Shown piece after piece: positions 1-8,282 of a stretch of 64,000 nt of DNA. The notes beneath the pieces are model-generated. The model saw only the letters and a program-made list of their open reading frames with translations. It was not told the DNA's origin and did not search any database. A program made the translations under genes and the position numbers. This DNA comes from Mycolicibacterium chlorophenolicum (GTDB lineage: Bacteria > Actinomycetota > Actinomycetes > Mycobacteriales > Mycobacteriaceae): NCBI RefSeq assembly GCF_001044235.1, contig NZ_JYNL01000064.1:820329-884328 (forward strand), written 5' to 3'. Each line of letters opens with the position of its first letter. Position 1 is the stretch's first letter.

Positions 1-746
1 ATCGTGCGGCCGAACTGCTCGCGCACCTTCGCATACGCCACGGCCATGTCCAGCGCCGCCCAGGCGACACCCACGGCCTCGGCCGACGCCAGGATCCGGA
101 ACACCGTGCGGGCCTCGCGGGCCGCGCCGCGCAGCACCCGTTCGGCGGGCACCGCGACGTCCTGCACCACCACCGACCCGATGCTGCGGGTCGGGTCCAG
201 CGACTCCAGCGCGGTGACCGTCACGGAACCGGCGTCGAGCACCACCACGTCGTCCCCGGCGACCAGCACCAGCAGGTCGGCGTCGGGGGCGCCCAGCACC
301 ACCGGGCTCTCCCCGCTGACCGTCCCGTCGGCGCCCACCGTCACGCTGCCGGTGATCCCGAGGGCAGCCACGGTCGCGCCCGAGCTCAGTCCCGGAAGCA
401 GTTCTGCCCGAACCGAATCCGGCGCGGACTTCTCGATCGTCACCGCCGCCGCCACGGTCGGCAGGAACGGCCCGGGACACAGTTGACGGCCCAGGCACTC
501 CACCACCACGGCGAGTTCCGCGAGTCCGAAGCCCGAACCGCCGTGCTCTTCGGCGACGGCCAGCCCCTGCCACCCGAGATCGGTTGCCGCCGACCAGATG
601 TCGGCCGGGTGGCGGGATCCGCCGTCGAGCGCCGCGCGGGCCTGCGACAGGGCGTGCAGCCGGTTGAGCTGGCCTGCGACGGCGTCGGCGAGGGCCTGGT
701 GGTCCTCGGTGATGGCGAGTGCGGACGCGCTGACGGTTGTGCTCAC
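1..746 (-). CDS. Acyl-CoA dehydrogenase (FadE family), N-terminal part, runs off the window
   Basis: The reverse strand reads as an uninterrupted frame of about 248 codons that leaves the window at base 1. The product shows acyl-CoA dehydrogenase features: an N-terminal helical region with LGWQGLAVAEEHGGSGFGLA, and near the window edge AVAYAKVREQFGRT, the motif at the start of the C-terminal helical domain. It should be a FAD enzyme introducing an alpha-beta double bond in an acyl-CoA. I chose GTG at 744-746 because GGCAGGGAGG lies just upstream; an in-frame ATG at 771-773 would add nine residues and place the Shine-Dalgarno inside the gene. The substrate and the C-terminal third cannot be judged here. 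Confidence 0.88.
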   Translation of the reverse strand, partial: MSTTVSASALAITEDHQALADAVAGQLNRLHALSQARAALDGGSRHPADIWSAATDLGWQGLAVAEEHGGSGFGLAELAVVVECLGRQLCPGPFLPTVAAAVTIEKSAPDSVRAELLPGLSSGATVAALGITGSVTVGADGTVSGESPVVLGAPDADLLVLVAGDDVVVLDAGSVTVTALESLDPTRSIGSVVVQDVAVPAERVLRGAAREARTVFRILASAEAVGVAWAALDMAVAYAKVREQFGRT

Positions 747-927
747 GGTGTCGGCCTCCCTGCCGGTCAACATGCCAGTTGACACTTGTCGAGAAGAACC
801 TAACCTGCGGTTTCGCCGCTCAGCCGGGCTGTGGCCCACGTCACAAATGGGCCACGGCGGGAAAACAGTAGACAACGTTGCTGAGAATGTCCGTTTCGGT
901 TCTGAACTGCGGGGTACGGTAAACGCC

Positions 928-2151
928 ATGACGGAACGGCCGGATATCCGGTATCCCGGGCCCACGCTGACCACGCGTTTGCAGTGGCTTCTCAAGGCCG
1001 GTCCCAGCGACTACATGCTGGCCGCCAGCGTGGCCACCGCATCCCTGCCGGTGATCGGCAAGCACCTGGAGCCGCTCGGCGCACTCACGGCCGCCGGAAT
1101 CTGGGGTGCCCGGCACGCGCCGGACTTTCTGAACTCCACCGTCAAGTCGCTGATGGCGCCCAACGACGCCGAGCTCAAGCAGCGCGAACGGGACTGCACC
1201 AACGAGGTCACCCAGGCCGCGCTGCGCGGCCTCATCTCGCCGAAGGACCTCGAGATCGACTGGCCGGCCGCCGAGCGGGTCCCGCCGGTCTGGAAGATGC
1301 GCGAACACCGGCGCCACGTGCACCGCACCTCGGTGCGCTACGGTCCGCGGCCGACCCAGCTGCTCGACGTCTGGCGCCGCGACGACCTGCCCGACCAGCC
1401 GGCGCCGGTACTGCTGTTCGTGCCCGGTGGGGCATGGGTGCACGGCAGCCGCATGCTGCAGGGCTATGCCCTGATGTCCCACCTGGCCGAGATGGGCTGG
1501 GTCTGCCTGTCCATCGACTACCGGGTCGCCCCGCACCATCCGTGGCCGGCGCACATCACCGACGTCAAGACCGCGATCGCCTGGGCGCGCGCCAATGTCG
1601 ACAAGTTCGGCGGCGACCGTGACTTCGTCGCCGTCGCCGGCACCTCGGCGGGCGGACACCTCGCGGCGCTGGCGGGTCTGACCGCCAACGACCCGGAGAT
1701 GCAGTGTGAACTGCCCGAGGGGTCCGACACGTCGGTCGACGCCGTCATCGGGATCTACGGACGCTACGACTGGGAGGACCGCTCGACGGTCGAGCGGGTC
1801 CGGTTCGTCGACTTCCTGGAGCGGGTGGTGGTGCGGCGCAAGATCGCCAAGCATCCCGATGTGTTCCGCAAGGCCTCGCCGATCGCCCGGGTGCACGCCG
1901 AAGCGCCGCCGTTCCTGGTGCTGCACGGCACCGGCGACAGCGTGATCCCGGTGGCCCAGGCCCGCAGCTTCGTCGATCGGCTGAAGGAGGTGTCGCGCTC
2001 GGTGGTCAGCTATGTCGAGCTGCCCGGCGCCGGACACGGCTTCGACATGACCGACGGGGCCCGCACCGGCGCGGCGTCGACGGCAATCGGCTTGTTCCTC
2101 AACCACATTCATCGAAACCGCAGCCTCATCGGGGCCAAAGAGGTTATATAG
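928..2151 (+). CDS. HSL-type alpha/beta-hydrolase (esterase/lipase), LipO paralog
   Basis: A 407-residue esterase of the hormone-sensitive lipase family. The oxyanion segment PGGAW lies at about 166-170, the nucleophile elbow GTSAGG puts Ser at 240, the acid is in GTGDSVIP (about Asp337) and the base is His370 in GAGHGF, so the triad is complete. The N-terminal 150 residues are a helical cap-like extension shared with the reverse-strand esterase at 3592-4845, which has the same IDYRV, GIYGRYDW/PIYGRYDW and EAPPF/DAPPF blocks; the two are paralogs flanking a wax ester synthase. The frame is open upstream to 598, but ATG 928 begins where the family similarity starts. Likely role: acyl ester hydrolysis in storage or membrane lipid turnover. 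No signal peptide. Confidence 0.9.
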   Translation: MTERPDIRYPGPTLTTRLQWLLKAGPSDYMLAASVATASLPVIGKHLEPLGALTAAGIWGARHAPDFLNSTVKSLMAPNDAELKQRERDCTNEVTQAALRGLISPKDLEIDWPAAERVPPVWKMREHRRHVHRTSVRYGPRPTQLLDVWRRDDLPDQPAPVLLFVPGGAWVHGSRMLQGYALMSHLAEMGWVCLSIDYRVAPHHPWPAHITDVKTAIAWARANVDKFGGDRDFVAVAGTSAGGHLAALAGLTANDPEMQCELPEGSDTSVDAVIGIYGRYDWEDRSTVERVRFVDFLERVVVRRKIAKHPDVFRKASPIARVHAEAPPFLVLHGTGDSVIPVAQARSFVDRLKEVSRSVVSYVELPGAGHGFDMTDGARTGAASTAIGLFLNHIHRNRSLIGAKEVI

Positions 2152-2176
2152 ACACCTCCGAGGAGAGGTGCGGGCT

Positions 2177-3595
2177 GTGAAGAGGCTTCGCGGGTGGGAC
2201 GCTGTTCTTCTCTACAGCGAGACCCCCAACGTCCACATGCACACGCTGAAGTTGGCGGTGATCGAGCTCGACGGTCTCGGCGGGGCGACGTTCGGCGTCG
2301 AGGAGCTGCGAAAGGTCCTGCACAGCAGGCTCTACAAGCTCGACCCGTTCCGCTACGAGCTCATCGACATCCCGTTCAAGTTCCACCATCCGATGTGGCG
2401 GGAGAACGCCGAGGTCGACCTCGACTACCACGTGCGGCCCTATCGCGTCGACGCCCCGGGCGGCCGCCGCCAGCTCGACGAGGCGGTCGGCCGGCTGGCG
2501 AGCACCCCGCTGGACCGCAGCCGCCCGCTGTGGGAGATGTATCTGATCGAGGGCCTGGCCGGCGGCCGGATCGCGGTGCTGGGCAAGATCCACCACGCGT
2601 TGGCCGACGGCGTCGCCTCGGCGAATCTGCTTGCGCGGGGCATGGATCTGCAGGAGGGGCCGCAGATCGACCGCGACTCCTACGCCACCGATCCCGCCCC
2701 GTCGCGAGGTGAACTGGTCCGCACCGCCTTCACCGATCACCTGCGCCAGATCGCCCGGTTCCCGTCGGTGGTGCGTTACACCGCGCAGGGTGTGCGCCGG
2801 GTCCGGCAGAGCCCGCACAAGCTCTCCCCCGAACTGACCCGTCCGTTCACGCCGCCGCCCACGTTCATGAACCACATGCTCGACGCCACCCGCCGGTTCG
2901 CCACCGCGACCCTGGCGCTCGACGACGTCAAGCAGACCGCCAAGCACCTCGGTGTCACCATCAACGACATGGTGCTGTCGATCTCGGCGGGCGCGCTGCG
3001 AAAGCTGTTGCTGCAGTACGACGGTCACGCCGGCCATCCGCTGCTCGCGTCGGTTCCGGTGAGCTTCGACTTCTCTCCGGACCGCATCTCGGGCAACTAT
3101 TTCACCGGCGTGCTGGTCAGCCTGCCCGTCGAGATCGATGACCCTCTGGAGCGGGTGCGGGTCGCGCACGAGTCGGCGGCCGCCGGCAAGGAGAGCAACA
3201 CCCTGCTCGGCCCGGAACTGGTCAGCCAGTGGTCGGCGTACTTCCCGCCGGCCCCCGCCGAGGCGATGTTCCGGTGGCTGTCCACCAAGGACGGCCAGAA
3301 CAAGGTGATGAACCTGCCGATCTCGAACGTGCCCGGTCCGCGCGAGCGGGCCCGGGTCGGTGGCGCGCTGGTGACCGAGATCTACTCGGTCGGCCCGCTG
3401 ACCGCGGGCAGCGGACTGAACATCACCGTCTGGAGCTACGTCGAGCAGCTCAACATCTCGGTGCTGGCCGACGGCAAGACACTGGGGGACCCGCACGAGC
3501 TGACCGATGCGATGGTCGAGGCCTTCATCGAGATCCGGCGCGCCGCAGGGCTTCCCGAGGAGCTGACCGTGGTCGAGACCGCGATGGCGCCCTAG
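2177..3595 (+). CDS. Wax ester synthase/acyl-CoA:diacylglycerol acyltransferase (WS/DGAT), Rv1425-like
   Basis: A 472-residue member of the bifunctional WS/DGAT family, which transfers acyl groups from acyl-CoA to long-chain alcohols or diacylglycerol. The catalytic HHxxxDG is HHALADG at residues 139-145, and the late NLPISNVPGPRE block matches the C-terminal domain. GTG 2177 is preferred because GAGGAGAG at about 2159-2166 sits a good distance upstream; GTG 2168 would be too close. It follows the esterase by 25 bases on the same strand, so co-transcription is likely. Its TAG stop shares a CTAG tetramer with the convergent lipO stop. Gene order matches M. tuberculosis Rv1425-Rv1426c. Confidence 0.92.
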   Translation: MKRLRGWDAVLLYSETPNVHMHTLKLAVIELDGLGGATFGVEELRKVLHSRLYKLDPFRYELIDIPFKFHHPMWRENAEVDLDYHVRPYRVDAPGGRRQLDEAVGRLASTPLDRSRPLWEMYLIEGLAGGRIAVLGKIHHALADGVASANLLARGMDLQEGPQIDRDSYATDPAPSRGELVRTAFTDHLRQIARFPSVVRYTAQGVRRVRQSPHKLSPELTRPFTPPPTFMNHMLDATRRFATATLALDDVKQTAKHLGVTINDMVLSISAGALRKLLLQYDGHAGHPLLASVPVSFDFSPDRISGNYFTGVLVSLPVEIDDPLERVRVAHESAAAGKESNTLLGPELVSQWSAYFPPAPAEAMFRWLSTKDGQNKVMNLPISNVPGPRERARVGGALVTEIYSVGPLTAGSGLNITVWSYVEQLNISVLADGKTLGDPHELTDAMVEAFIEIRRAAGLPEELTVVETAMAP

Positions 3596-4845
3596 CCGGC
3601 CTGTTCGCGGGGAGCCGCCGCGCGGGTGGCCTGCACCCAGGACAGGAACTCCTCGACCGCCTGCGCGGTGTAATGCGCCCGCGGCGAGCCGTAGTAGAAG
3701 TCGAAAGCGTGCTGGGCGTGCGGGATCTCGGCGTACACCACCGGCGACGTCGACACCTCGCGCAGCGCCTCGGCGAACTCGCGGCCCTCGGGCACCGGGA
3801 TGATCGAGTCGTCGCGGCCGTGCAGGACGAAGAACGGCGGCGCGTCGGCGCGCAGCCGGTGGATCGGTGAGGCGTCGAGGTAGACGGCGCGGTTCGACCG
3901 GAACGGCAGCTTGACGACGAACTTCTGCAGGAACGCGATGAACTCCCGACGGCCGTTGCCGTGCACCGTGACCCAGTCGTAGCGGCCGTAGATCGGCACC
4001 GCCGCCACCACCGACGTGTCGGCGTCCTCGAACCCGGGCTGGAACAGCGGATCGTCGGGGGTCAGCGCGGCCAGCGCCGACAGGTGGCCGCCGGCCGAAC
4101 CGCCGGAGATCGCGACGAAGTCGGGGTCGCCGCCGTACTCGGCGATGTTCTCCTTGATCCAGGCGAGCGCTCGCTTGACGTCGATGATGTGGTCGGGCCA
4201 CGTGTTGCGCGGGCTGACCCGGTAGTCGATCGACACGCACACCCAGCCGTGGTCGGCCAGATGACTGAGCAGCGGATAGGCCTGCGGCCGCCGCATTCCG
4301 ATCGACCACGCGCCACCCGGAACCTGAAGCAGCACCGGTGCTTTCCCGTCCCGAGGCAGGTCGGCGCGGCGCCAGATGTCGGCGCGGTTGGCTCCGCCGT
4401 GCGGGCCGTACTGCACGGTGCCGGCCTTCTCGACGTAGCGGCGCCGGATCAGGTCGTTGGGCGGGATTCCGATGCGCCGGCGGCGCTTGGCCTTCGCCTT
4501 CTCGGCGATCTCCTGGTAGTCCGCGCCCAGCGCCGCGCGCAACGGGTCCTCGAAGTGCGGCTGCGAGGAGGCGTTGCGGCGGTGGATCAGCCCCAGCAAC
4601 GCCCACGAAACTGCGGTCAGTGCCAGGGCGATCCGCCCGCGGGTGCCCCGGAAGTCACCGCGGATGCCGCGGCGCACCGCGTCGGCCATCGAACCGGCCA
4701 GGTACAGCGCGGACATCTCCGAGGTCGGCCAGCCGAAGGCGAAGACGGGAATGGTGGGGTAACCCTCGCGGGCCAGTGGCCGGACGCCGTTGGCGGCGTT
4801 GAGCAGTTCGGCGACGGCGCGCAGCACGGGTCGGCGCTTAATCAT
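3592..4845 (-). CDS. lipO: Esterase/lipase LipO
   Basis: A 417-residue HSL-family alpha/beta-hydrolase matching the position and length of mycobacterial LipO (Rv1426c). PGGAW forms the oxyanion element (about 176-180), GGSAGG places the nucleophile at Ser250, the acid lies in GRDDSIIP (about Asp346) and the base is about His379 in AQHAFDF. The first 90 residues include a hydrophobic stretch (ALALTAVSWALLGLI) that may associate with membrane. The ATG overlaps the end of the upstream acyl-CoA synthetase by eight bases, so it is translationally coupled as the last gene of a three-gene operon with an acyl-CoA ligase and an acyltransferase. That suggests ester hydrolysis feeding or remodelling acyl lipids. 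Confidence 0.88.
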   Translation of the reverse strand: MIKRRPVLRAVAELLNAANGVRPLAREGYPTIPVFAFGWPTSEMSALYLAGSMADAVRRGIRGDFRGTRGRIALALTAVSWALLGLIHRRNASSQPHFEDPLRAALGADYQEIAEKAKAKRRRRIGIPPNDLIRRRYVEKAGTVQYGPHGGANRADIWRRADLPRDGKAPVLLQVPGGAWSIGMRRPQAYPLLSHLADHGWVCVSIDYRVSPRNTWPDHIIDVKRALAWIKENIAEYGGDPDFVAISGGSAGGHLSALAALTPDDPLFQPGFEDADTSVVAAVPIYGRYDWVTVHGNGRREFIAFLQKFVVKLPFRSNRAVYLDASPIHRLRADAPPFFVLHGRDDSIIPVPEGREFAEALREVSTSPVVYAEIPHAQHAFDFYYGSPRAHYTAQAVEEFLSWVQATRAAAPREQAG

Positions 4846-6472
4846 GGTCGATGTGGTCCTGCAATTCCTTACGGGAGATCTTGCCGGTGATGCTGCGGGG
4901 CAGTTCGTCGAGGATCGTGATCTGGCGGGGCACTTTGTAGTTGGCCAGGTTGTCTCGCACGTGCTGCTTGAGCGAGTCCGGGGTAGCCGCGGCGCCGGGG
5001 GTCAAAACCACGAAGGCCACCAGGCGCTGACCGAACTTCTCGTCGTCGGCGCCGAGCACCGCGGCCTCCGCGACGTCCGGATGCGCGGTCAGCGTCTTCT
5101 CCACCTCGATCGGGTAGACGTTCTCGCCGCCCGAGACGATCATCTCGTCGTCGCGGCCGACGACGAACAGCCGGCCGTCCTCGTCGAGATACCCCACGTC
5201 GCCCGAGGACATGAAGCCGTCGTGAAAGTCCTTGGTCGCGCCGGAGGTGTAGCCGTCGAACTGGGTCTTGTTGCGCACGTAGATCGCACCGGTCTCACCG
5301 GTCGGCACCTCGTGGAGATCGCCGTCCAGGATCCGGATCTCGGTGCCCTCGGCCGGCCGGCCCGCGGTGTCGGGGGCGGCCCGCAGATCGCGCGGCGTCG
5401 CGGTGGCGATCATGCCGGCCTCGGTGGCGTTGTAGTTGTTGTAGATGACGTCGCCGAACCGGTCCATGAACCGGATGACGACGTCGGGGCGCATCCGCGA
5501 TCCGGACGCCGCCGCGAACCGCAGCGACCGTCCGCTGTAGCGGTCCAGCACCTCGTCGGGCAGTTCCATGATCCGGTCGAACATCACCGGCACGACGCAC
5601 AGCCCGGTGGCGCGATGCCGGTCCACCAGATCCAGCGTCGCCTCGGGATCGAACTTGCGGCGGGTGATCACGGTGCACGCCATCGACGCCGCGAACACCA
5701 GCTGGGAGAACCCCCACGCGTGGAACATCGGCGCGACGACGACCACGGGCTGCTCGGCCCGCCACGGCGTCCGGTCCAGGATCGACTTGAGCACGCCGGG
5801 GTCGCCGCCGGAATGGGTGGCGCCCTTCGGGGTTCCGGTGGTGCCCGAGGTCAGCAGGATCGTGCGGCTCCGCTCTGTGGCCCGCCGCGGTTCCTGCCCG
5901 GCGTGGGCGTCGATGAGCTGCTCGACGGTGAGCTCGTGGCCGTCGGTGTCGGTCCACGCGACGATCCGCGGCGTCTCGGGCCGCCCCTCCAGCGCACGGT
6001 CGACGGTGTCGCTGAACTCGTCGTCGTAGATCAGCACGAGGGAGCGGCCTTCGCCTTCACGCGCCACCACCTCGGCCAGCGCCGGGCCCGCGAACGACGT
6101 GTTGAGCAGCAGCACGTCGGCGCCGATCCGGTTGGCGGCGATCAGCGTGTCCACGAATCCGCGGTGGTTGCGCGCCATCAGCGCCACCACATCGGGCTGC
6201 CCACCGGGCAGTGCCTGCAGCGCGGCGGCCAGCGCGTCGGCGCGGCGGTCGATCTGGCGCCAGGTCAGGATGCCGATCTCGTCGATCAGTCCGGCGCGGT
6301 CACCGCAGCGCTGGGCGGCCGCGGCGAATCCCGATGTGACGGCCATGTTCTCGCGCTGCATCGCGCCGACGATGCGCAGGTACTTGTCGGGCCGCATCGG
6401 CGCGATGAGGCCCGCGCGCGTCAGCGTCGAGAGCAGGCCGACGGTGCCGGTGATCGGGTCGGTGATGCCCAT
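4838..6472 (-). CDS. fadD12: Fatty acyl-CoA/AMP ligase FadD12
   Basis: A 544-residue ANL-superfamily acid:CoA ligase. It has the AMP/P-loop TSGTTGTPKG, the YNATEAG adenine motif, SSGDVGYLDEDG with the hinge region, and the C-terminal catalytic lysine context SITGKISRKEL, so both subdomains are intact. It activates fatty acids through an acyl-adenylate. The start ATG at 6470-6472 overlaps the upstream acyltransferase stop as ATGA, and its TAA lies inside the start of lipO, so all three genes are coupled. Gene order Rv1426c-Rv1427c-Rv1428c supports FadD12. Expression probably depends on the promoter and KstR-type box at 7313-7326. Confidence 0.9.
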   Translation of the reverse strand: MGITDPITGTVGLLSTLTRAGLIAPMRPDKYLRIVGAMQRENMAVTSGFAAAAQRCGDRAGLIDEIGILTWRQIDRRADALAAALQALPGGQPDVVALMARNHRGFVDTLIAANRIGADVLLLNTSFAGPALAEVVAREGEGRSLVLIYDDEFSDTVDRALEGRPETPRIVAWTDTDGHELTVEQLIDAHAGQEPRRATERSRTILLTSGTTGTPKGATHSGGDPGVLKSILDRTPWRAEQPVVVVAPMFHAWGFSQLVFAASMACTVITRRKFDPEATLDLVDRHRATGLCVVPVMFDRIMELPDEVLDRYSGRSLRFAAASGSRMRPDVVIRFMDRFGDVIYNNYNATEAGMIATATPRDLRAAPDTAGRPAEGTEIRILDGDLHEVPTGETGAIYVRNKTQFDGYTSGATKDFHDGFMSSGDVGYLDEDGRLFVVGRDDEMIVSGGENVYPIEVEKTLTAHPDVAEAAVLGADDEKFGQRLVAFVVLTPGAAATPDSLKQHVRDNLANYKVPRQITILDELPRSITGKISRKELQDHIDHD

Positions 6473-7281
6473 CAGCCCAGCACCGGCAGCCGGCGCTGCG
6501 CGGCGAGGTCGTCGAGCGCGCGCTGCATCACGTGCCGGACGTGGGCGTCGACCTCGTCGATGTCGGGGTTCTCCCCGAACTGGGCGACGATGTCGATGGG
6601 CGGCAGCGCCTGCATGGTGATCTTGGTGGGCAGTGGCACGTTGACCGGCAGCACGACCGACAGCCCGAACGGGAAGCCGAACGAGACGGGCAGGATCTTG
6701 GTGCGGAACGCCCGCGCGATCGGGCCGAGCGCCTTGGCCACGTCGGTGCCGCGGCTGAGGAACAGCTGGCTCTCCTGGCCGCCGATGCCGACGGTCGGCA
6801 CGATCGGCACCCCGGCGTTCAGCGCGGCCTTGATGTAGCCGGTGCGGCCGCCGAAGTCGATCTTGTTGGCCGCCAGCGTCGGCCGGTAGACGTCGTAGTC
6901 GCCGCCGGGGAACACCACCACGACCCCGCCGGAGCGCAGCGCCTCGTCGGCGTTGTGGTGGTTGGCTGGGATGAAGCCGGTCTTCTTCAGGAACGCGCCG
7001 CTGGGGCCGACCATCAGCAGGTCGTGGCTGAGCGTGTACACCGGCCGGTCGTAGCCGAACTCCTCGTAGAAGCCGCTGGCGAACACCGGCACGTCCATCG
7101 GCAGCAGTCCACCGGAGTGGTTGGCCACCACCAGCGCGCCGCCGGCCGGGAAGGTGTCCAGGCCGCGGACCTCGGCGCGGTGATAGCCCTTCAGGAACGG
7201 TCGCAGCAGCCCCATCACCCGCTCGGTGAGCACGGGATCCCACTTGGTGATCTCGGACGGCATGATGTCGGTCGAGCTCAC
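6472..7281 (-). CDS. Lysophospholipid acyltransferase-like protein (PlsC/MGAT-like), Rv1428c-like
   Basis: A 269-residue LPLAT-superfamily acyltransferase. The catalytic block is NHSGGLLPMD (residues 54-63), which has a wider His-to-Asp spacing than the usual HX4D and resembles MGAT-like members. VVFPGGDYDV (about 142-151) stands where other members have the FPEG/EGTR acceptor motif. It is the first gene of the coupled operon with fadD12 and lipO, so acyl-CoA made by FadD12 could be its donor. GTG/ATG choices are limited; ATG 7281 is taken. It could acylate glycerolipids or cholesterol-derived alcohols; the KstR-type box upstream leaves the second possibility open. Confidence 0.82.
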   Translation of the reverse strand: MSSTDIMPSEITKWDPVLTERVMGLLRPFLKGYHRAEVRGLDTFPAGGALVVANHSGGLLPMDVPVFASGFYEEFGYDRPVYTLSHDLLMVGPSGAFLKKTGFIPANHHNADEALRSGGVVVVFPGGDYDVYRPTLAANKIDFGGRTGYIKAALNAGVPIVPTVGIGGQESQLFLSRGTDVAKALGPIARAFRTKILPVSFGFPFGLSVVLPVNVPLPTKITMQALPPIDIVAQFGENPDIDEVDAHVRHVMQRALDDLAAQRRLPVLG

Positions 7282-7312
7282 GGAAGGCCCCCTGCAGAGA
7301 CGGACGTCGGAC

Positions 7313-7326
7313 TGGAACGTGTTCTA
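7313..7326. promoter_or_regulatory. KstR-type operator (TnnAACnnGTTnnA)
   Basis: TGGAACGTGTTCTA matches the consensus TnnAACnnGTTnnA reported for the sterol-catabolism repressor KstR at every fixed position. It lies 32 bases upstream of the acyltransferase-fadD12-lipO operon. The inference is that this operon is derepressed by cholesterol-derived acyl-CoA. Confidence 0.65.
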
Positions 7327-7376
7327 GTTTTGGCCAGTCTACCCAAGGCGTGGCCGGCGCTGTGCCGACCATCTTG

Positions 7377-8057
7377 TCACTGCGGGGCGTCGGACAGGTG
7401 GGCCTTGACGGTGCGGGTCAGTTCGTCGCCGAGGATCTCCGGCTTTCCGGCGAACAGGCCGTCGAGGGCCAGGCCCGCCACCACCGCGGGATCGGTCTTC
7501 TGGTCGGCCGGGATGTAGCTGACCATGTCGGTGTCCATGTAGCCGACGTGCAGCGCCGCGACGTGGATACCGCGCGGGGCCAGCTCGGCGCGCACGGCGT
7601 CGGTGAGGGCCCAGCCGGCGGCCTTCGCGGCGGCGTAGGCGCCACTGGTGGGCACGTGCGCCCAGGAGAGCACGGAGAGGACGTTGAGGATGGAGCCACC
7701 GCCGTTGCGCTCGATGACGGGGGCGAACGCGCGGATCATCGCCAGCGTGCCGAAGTAGTGCGTCTCCATCTCCAGCCGGATGTCGTCGATCGGGCCGTCG
7801 AGCAGTCCGGCGCGGGTGGAGACGCCGGCGTTGTTGATCAGCACGTTCACGTCGTGTGCGGTCTCGGCGGCGCGGCGCACCGATTCGGGATCGGTGATGT
7901 CGAGCTGCAGCGGGATCGCCCCGGGCAGGTCGATGGCCTCGGGGCGGCGCGCGGCGGCGTACACGGTGGCGCCGCGTTCGAGGAGCTGCTCGGCGAAGCG
8001 GCGTCCGAGCCCGCGGTTGGCGCCGGTGACGAGTGCGGTGATGTGGTCGGTGGTCAT
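7377..8057 (-). CDS. Short-chain dehydrogenase/reductase
   Basis: A 226-residue classical SDR. The N-terminal TGANRGLG binds NAD(P), NNAG is present in the middle and the active-site pair is in YAAAK. The frame continues upstream to 8174, but ATG 8055-8057 is preceded by a near-perfect AGGAGGA Shine-Dalgarno, which decides the start. It stands alone with its own leader; its stop is close to the upstream region of the acyltransferase operon. The substrate is unknown; a small hydroxyacyl or aldehyde-derived compound is typical of this short subgroup. Confidence 0.88.
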   Translation of the reverse strand: MTTDHITALVTGANRGLGRRFAEQLLERGATVYAAARRPEAIDLPGAIPLQLDITDPESVRRAAETAHDVNVLINNAGVSTRAGLLDGPIDDIRLEMETHYFGTLAMIRAFAPVIERNGGGSILNVLSVLSWAHVPTSGAYAAAKAAGWALTDAVRAELAPRGIHVAALHVGYMDTDMVSYIPADQKTDPAVVAGLALDGLFAGKPEILGDELTRTVKAHLSDAPQ

Positions 8058-8269
8058 GTCATCCTCCTGCTTGGCACTGCTGGGTATAGCAGCCTGAACG
8101 CAGAGGGCGGGCCGGAAAGTCCCGCCGGCCGAAAGCCAGCGGTGGGTGCCGCGCGACGGTAGGTTCATGCTCACTATGGCGGAACCTGGTCGGGGGTTCC
8201 GCCCTAGTGCTTTTGCGGGTCAGGGCGGGACAGCAGGAAATGTCATGGTCCCGGGGCCGCCGCGGCGGC

Positions 8270-8275
8270 GATACT
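8270..8275 (+). promoter_or_regulatory. -10 element, leaderless start of AraC-DinB gene
   Basis: GATACT lies seven bases before the GTG at 8283, a spacing that places the transcription start at or next to the start codon. There is no Shine-Dalgarno, consistent with a leaderless mRNA. Confidence 0.45.
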
Positions 8276-8282
8276 CGGACGC

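Noticed and set aside
868..890. Palindrome CAACGTTG as operator of the first esterase
   Set aside because: Eight bases is too short to be significant and no known consensus matches.
4838..7372. A single 844-residue fusion of acyltransferase region and fadD12
   Set aside because: The first 300 residues are a wrong-frame reading of the PlsC-like gene; FadD12 begins cleanly at ATG 6472 with ATGA coupling.
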